Source of the DNA: Alphaproteobacteria bacterium
GTDB taxonomy: Bacteria > Pseudomonadota > Alphaproteobacteria > RF32 > CAG-239
Direction: 5' to 3'
Assembly: GCA_017964705.1 (NCBI GenBank)
Contig: JAGCRL010000027.1
Span: 1 to 9,253 of the forward strand
Length of the DNA stretch: 9,253 nt
The notes below the pieces were generated by a model. The model ran no database searches. It was given only the letters and a program-made list of their open reading frames with translations, and had not been told where the DNA came from. Each line of letters begins with the position of its first letter. Within the stretch, counting starts at the first letter, position 1. This document shows positions 6,541 to 9,253 of this stretch, one piece after another. Both the position numbers and the translations under genes were made by a program.

Positions 6541-6560
6541 AAACTATTTTGCGATAGTTT
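6541..6560. repeat. Perfect inverted repeat in the glgP leader
   Basis: AAACTAT (6541-6547) and ATAGTTT (6554-6560) are perfect 7-base inverted arms around TTTGCG, ending 37 bases before the glgP start. It could be an operator for a dimeric regulator or an RNA hairpin in the leader. There is no U-run of terminator quality after it (TGTTGACA follows). Confidence 0.45.
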
Positions 6561-6585
6561 TGTTGACAGTAAGGTATGTAATTAT

Positions 6586-6600
6586 GGGAGATATATTTTG
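6586..6600 (+). promoter_or_regulatory. RBS supporting the TTG start of glgP
   Basis: GGGAG (6586-6590) sits seven bases before TTG (6598-6600). The first in-frame ATG is codon 12 (6631) with no comparable site, and the residues in between (KKSKLEISEE) read as a normal phosphorylase N-terminal tail, so TTG is the preferred start. Confidence 0.65.
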
Positions 6601-9105
6601 AAAAAAAGTAAATTAGAAATCAGTGAAGAAATGAACAAGGCGCGTCTTCAACTTTCCATTGAACATTATATAAAATATTTTATTGGCAAGCGTGTTTGTG
6701 AAATTACAAAAGAAGAAGCTTTATACGCTATATCTTTAGCAGTTCGAGAGTTTGCAATGGATAGTTTATATAGCACCATGGCTCGATATAATAAAAACTC
6801 TTCAAAACGTGTTTATTATCTTTCTATTGAATATCTTATAGGGCGTTCTTTGGAAAATAATCTTCATAATCTGGGATTATATAAAATCCTTAAAGAAATA
6901 AAAATTAAAGACTTTCCGGATTTTTCTATAGAAGAAATTTTTGATACAGAATACGATCCAGCTCTCGGCAATGGCGGTTTGGGAAGATTAGCCGCTTGTT
7001 ATCTTGATTCTATGGCATCTTTGGGTATTCCAGGCTTTGGATATGGAATCAACTATCAATTTGGATTATTTAAGCAGAAATTTGAAAATGGCTGGCAAGT
7101 TGAACAGGCTGATGCTTGGGTTTCTGATTTTTCTCCTTGGGAATTAGGTCGACCAGACAGAACAGTAACTATACCCCTTTACGGACATGTTGAAACATAT
7201 AAAGATAGCAACGGTAAAGATACTTATGTTTGGACAAATACTCATACTTTATATGGTGTTCCTTATGATTTCCCTATTGTAGGATATAATGGAAAATCAG
7301 TTAACTATTTACGCCTGTTTTCTGCAAAGACTAATGATGAGTTTGACATTGATATCTTTAACAATGGTGGATATATTGAAGCTGTTGAAGATAAAATTAA
7401 AACCGAATCGATTTCTAAAGTGCTTTATCCTTCTGATGCTATAGAAGCAGGAAAGGCTTTACGTTTATCTCAGCAATATTTCTTTGTTTCTTGTGCTATT
7501 CAGGATATTTTTAGAAGATTCTTAGAAAAGCATAGTGATTTTAAAAAATTTCCTAAACAGGTTTGTATTCAACTTAACGACACCCATCCGGCTCTTGCTA
7601 TTGCTGAAATGATGCGTCTTTTTATTGATGTTTACGGACAAGAATGGGAAGATGCTTGGAATATAGTAACCAAAGTTTTTGCTTATACAAACCATACTTT
7701 ATTACCAGAAGCTCTTGAAACATGGCCTGCAAAATATTTCGCACGCATGCTGCCTAGACACTTACAAATTATTTATGAAATAAATCGTCGATTTATGGAG
7801 TTTGCTAAAGAAAGATTTGGAAATGATAATGAAAAACTTTCTAAAGTTTCTATCGTTTCCGGTGAAGGTGATAATCAAATTATCCGTATGGCAAACCTTT
7901 CTATTGTCGGATCTTTTTCAGTAAACGGAGTTGCTCGCATTCACTCAGAACTCTTAAAGAACTCCTTGGTTCCTGAATTCTATGAACTATGGCCTGAAAA
8001 ATTTATCAATATCACCAATGGTATTACTCCTCGGCGGTGGTTGCTCCATGCAAACACTTATTTAGCCTCTCTTATTTCTGATAAGATTGGAAAAGATTGG
8101 ATTGGCCACCTAGAGTTATTAGAGAAATTATCTGATTATGCTAAAGATCCAGAATTTATACATAAGTTTAGCAAAATTAAAAAGATTAATAAAGAAGTTT
8201 TCCGTCAGGAAGTTTTCAAACGTTGTAATGTTGCAATTGCAACTCAGAGTATGTTTATTGTGCAAGCAAAACGAATTCATGAATACAAGCGACAATTGAT
8301 GGCTATTTTACAAGTAATTGGTGAATATTTGGCTATTGTACGTGACCATGCTCGTCCGGTTTGTCCTAAAACGTATATATTTGCCGGCAAAGCAGCTCCT
8401 TCTTATACCTTTGCAAAATTAATTATTAAATTGATTAATAATGTTGCTCGGGTTATTAATAATGACCCTCTGGTTGGAGATAGTTTAAAGGTTGTTTTTG
8501 TTCCTGATTACAAAGTATCAGTGGCTGAAATGCTTATCCCTGCTACAGATGTCAGCCTACAAATTTCTACGGCCGGGTTTGAGGCTTCCGGTACAAGTAA
8601 CATGAAATTTGCGCTTAACGGTGCTTTAACTGTTGGTACTTATGACGGAGCCAATATTGAAATTAGAGAAGCTGTCGGTAAAGATAATTTCTTCTTGTTT
8701 GGATTAAAAGAAGATGAAATTAGAAAAATGAGACCGTTTTACAACCCTCGCAAAATCTATGAAGAATCGGTTTATATCCAACGCATTTTAAATGCTGTTA
8801 ACTCGAATTTATTCTGCGAAGGGGAAAACCCAATACTCTTCAAACCTATATTTGATGAGCTTCTTAATCGCGATTATTATTTCATTTTAGCAGATTTAGA
8901 AGCTTTTAATAAAGTCATGAAAAAGGCAGAACATGCTTATCTTAATCAAGAAAAGTGGACAGAGATGGCTATTAAAAATGTTGCAAAAATGGGCTATTTC
9001 TCAAGCGATCGTTCGGTATGGGAATATGCTACAAAAATTTGGCACCTTGATGTTCCTGTAGAAGCTCAGCCTTGGATGGATTTAGAAGAGGCAAAATCTG
9101 CTTAG
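6598..9105 (+). CDS. glgP: Glycogen/maltodextrin phosphorylase (GT35)
   Basis: Cytoplasmic PLP enzyme that releases glucose-1-phosphate from the non-reducing ends of alpha-1,4-glucans using phosphate. At 835 residues it is close to the family norm (E. coli GlgP 815). Conserved landmarks in order: YYLSIEYLIGRSL near 79-91, DPALGNGGLGRLAACYLDS from residue 120, NDTHPALAIAEMMRL in the middle, NITNGITPRRWL, AKRIHEYKRQLM, and the PLP site EASGTSNMKFALNG with Lys670 as the Schiff-base lysine, followed by DGANIEI. The start is TTG with a Shine-Dalgarno seven bases upstream. The gene stands alone here: tolC is divergent and a strong terminator follows, so it is probably monocistronic. Sequence alone does not separate glycogen from maltodextrin preference; glgP is the conventional symbol. 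No truncation or missing catalytic motif. Confidence 0.96.
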   Translation: MKKSKLEISEEMNKARLQLSIEHYIKYFIGKRVCEITKEEALYAISLAVREFAMDSLYSTMARYNKNSSKRVYYLSIEYLIGRSLENNLHNLGLYKILKEIKIKDFPDFSIEEIFDTEYDPALGNGGLGRLAACYLDSMASLGIPGFGYGINYQFGLFKQKFENGWQVEQADAWVSDFSPWELGRPDRTVTIPLYGHVETYKDSNGKDTYVWTNTHTLYGVPYDFPIVGYNGKSVNYLRLFSAKTNDEFDIDIFNNGGYIEAVEDKIKTESISKVLYPSDAIEAGKALRLSQQYFFVSCAIQDIFRRFLEKHSDFKKFPKQVCIQLNDTHPALAIAEMMRLFIDVYGQEWEDAWNIVTKVFAYTNHTLLPEALETWPAKYFARMLPRHLQIIYEINRRFMEFAKERFGNDNEKLSKVSIVSGEGDNQIIRMANLSIVGSFSVNGVARIHSELLKNSLVPEFYELWPEKFINITNGITPRRWLLHANTYLASLISDKIGKDWIGHLELLEKLSDYAKDPEFIHKFSKIKKINKEVFRQEVFKRCNVAIATQSMFIVQAKRIHEYKRQLMAILQVIGEYLAIVRDHARPVCPKTYIFAGKAAPSYTFAKLIIKLINNVARVINNDPLVGDSLKVVFVPDYKVSVAEMLIPATDVSLQISTAGFEASGTSNMKFALNGALTVGTYDGANIEIREAVGKDNFFLFGLKEDEIRKMRPFYNPRKIYEESVYIQRILNAVNSNLFCEGENPILFKPIFDELLNRDYYFILADLEAFNKVMKKAEHAYLNQEKWTEMAIKNVAKMGYFSSDRSVWEYATKIWHLDVPVEAQPWMDLEEAKSA

Positions 9106-9124
9106 TTGCCTTGTTCTGCTATGG

Positions 9125-9161
9125 TAAAAGTCTCAATTTTCAATTGGGGCTTTTATTTATT
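9125..9161 (+). terminator. Intrinsic terminator of glgP
   Basis: A 14-base stem runs from 9125-9138 (TAAAAGTCTCAATT) to 9142-9155 (AATTGGGGCTTTTA) with a TTC loop. All positions pair in RNA, two of them G-U. T-rich TTTATT follows. It begins 20 bases after the glgP stop. Read on the minus strand the two G-U pairs become A-C mismatches, so the structure favours the plus-strand direction. Confidence 0.85.
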
Positions 9162-9253
9162 TAACCACTCATCTCGTGCTCTTTTATTAATCAGATCTAT
9201 TGATAATATACTCGTATCCTGGGCTTCTTCGGCATATTTTATTGTTCTTGTTA
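9153..9253 (-). CDS. C-terminal end of an unidentified protein, cut by the window edge
   Basis: On the minus strand a frame is open from the window edge for 32 codons to TAA (9155-9153). It reads TRTIKYAEEAQDTSILSID and ends RARDEWLNK, a helical, charged composition that looks like a genuine protein tail. The other two minus frames in this stretch contain stops. The stop codon falls inside the right arm of the glgP terminator, so the two genes converge 47 bases apart. I cannot assign a family from so short a tail. The start and most of the gene lie outside the window. Confidence 0.55.
   Translation of the reverse strand, partial: TRTIKYAEEAQDTSILSIDLINKRARDEWLNK

Noticed and set aside
6563..6568. 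Consensus TTGACA as a -35 box for glgP
   Set aside because: A -10 at 17 bases would fall on GGGAGA (6586-6591), the ribosome binding site next to the start codon, and no TATAAT-like hexamer is properly spaced, so a leadered transcript could not start there.
9153..9253. Assignment of the edge protein to the Dps/ferritin family
   Set aside because: AEEAQD...DL...R...EW faintly recalls the last helix of Dps proteins, but spacing does not match and 32 residues are too few for a call.

Overview
This is an AT-rich window (G+C about a third by eye) packed with protein genes. It most likely comes from an uncultured or host-associated alphaproteobacterium. The evidence is a Suf iron-sulfur operon with a SufT-type DUF59 gene, a SucC-like protein with the longer loop I associate with alphaproteobacterial SucC, and a TolC gene followed by a small gene where alphaproteobacteria often carry a PopZ/DUF2497 gene. 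The placement is inferred from protein character, not from a marker gene.

Layout. Bases 1-4815 (+ strand) form one tightly linked operon: the 3' part of sufS, then sufT, sufE, a SucC-like gene, a SucD-like gene and a ComF-family gene. From sufT onward the junctions are very short or overlapping: 9 bases, 1 base, TAGTG, ATGA. Bases 4820-6415 (- strand) hold a TolC-family outer-membrane channel followed 12 bases later by a 75-residue unknown protein. This pair converges on comF with only 4 bases between the stop codons. Bases 6416-6597 are a divergent promoter region. Bases 6598-9105 (+) encode a full-length glycogen/maltodextrin phosphorylase starting at TTG, followed by a clear intrinsic terminator (9125-9161). 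The last ~100 bases hold the C-terminus of an unidentified minus-strand protein whose stop codon lies in the terminator.

Function. SufS takes sulfur from cysteine, SufE accepts it, and SufT is a cluster-maturation factor. The succinyl-CoA-synthetase-like pair that follows is the most unusual part of the window. Its alpha-type subunit has Leu where the catalytic phospho-histidine belongs and Gly where the Glu that contacts it belongs. Its beta-type subunit has a changed ATP-grasp loop and a charge reversal at a nucleotide-contact Glu. CoA-fold and Mg-ligand residues are mostly kept. The pair therefore looks like a conserved but non-canonical (perhaps non-phosphotransferring) SucCD paralogue translationally locked to Fe-S assembly genes. 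TolC and glycogen phosphorylase are ordinary housekeeping or accessory functions. No tRNA, rRNA, CRISPR array, insertion sequence or phage gene was seen, and no gene-free stretch exceeds 300 bases.
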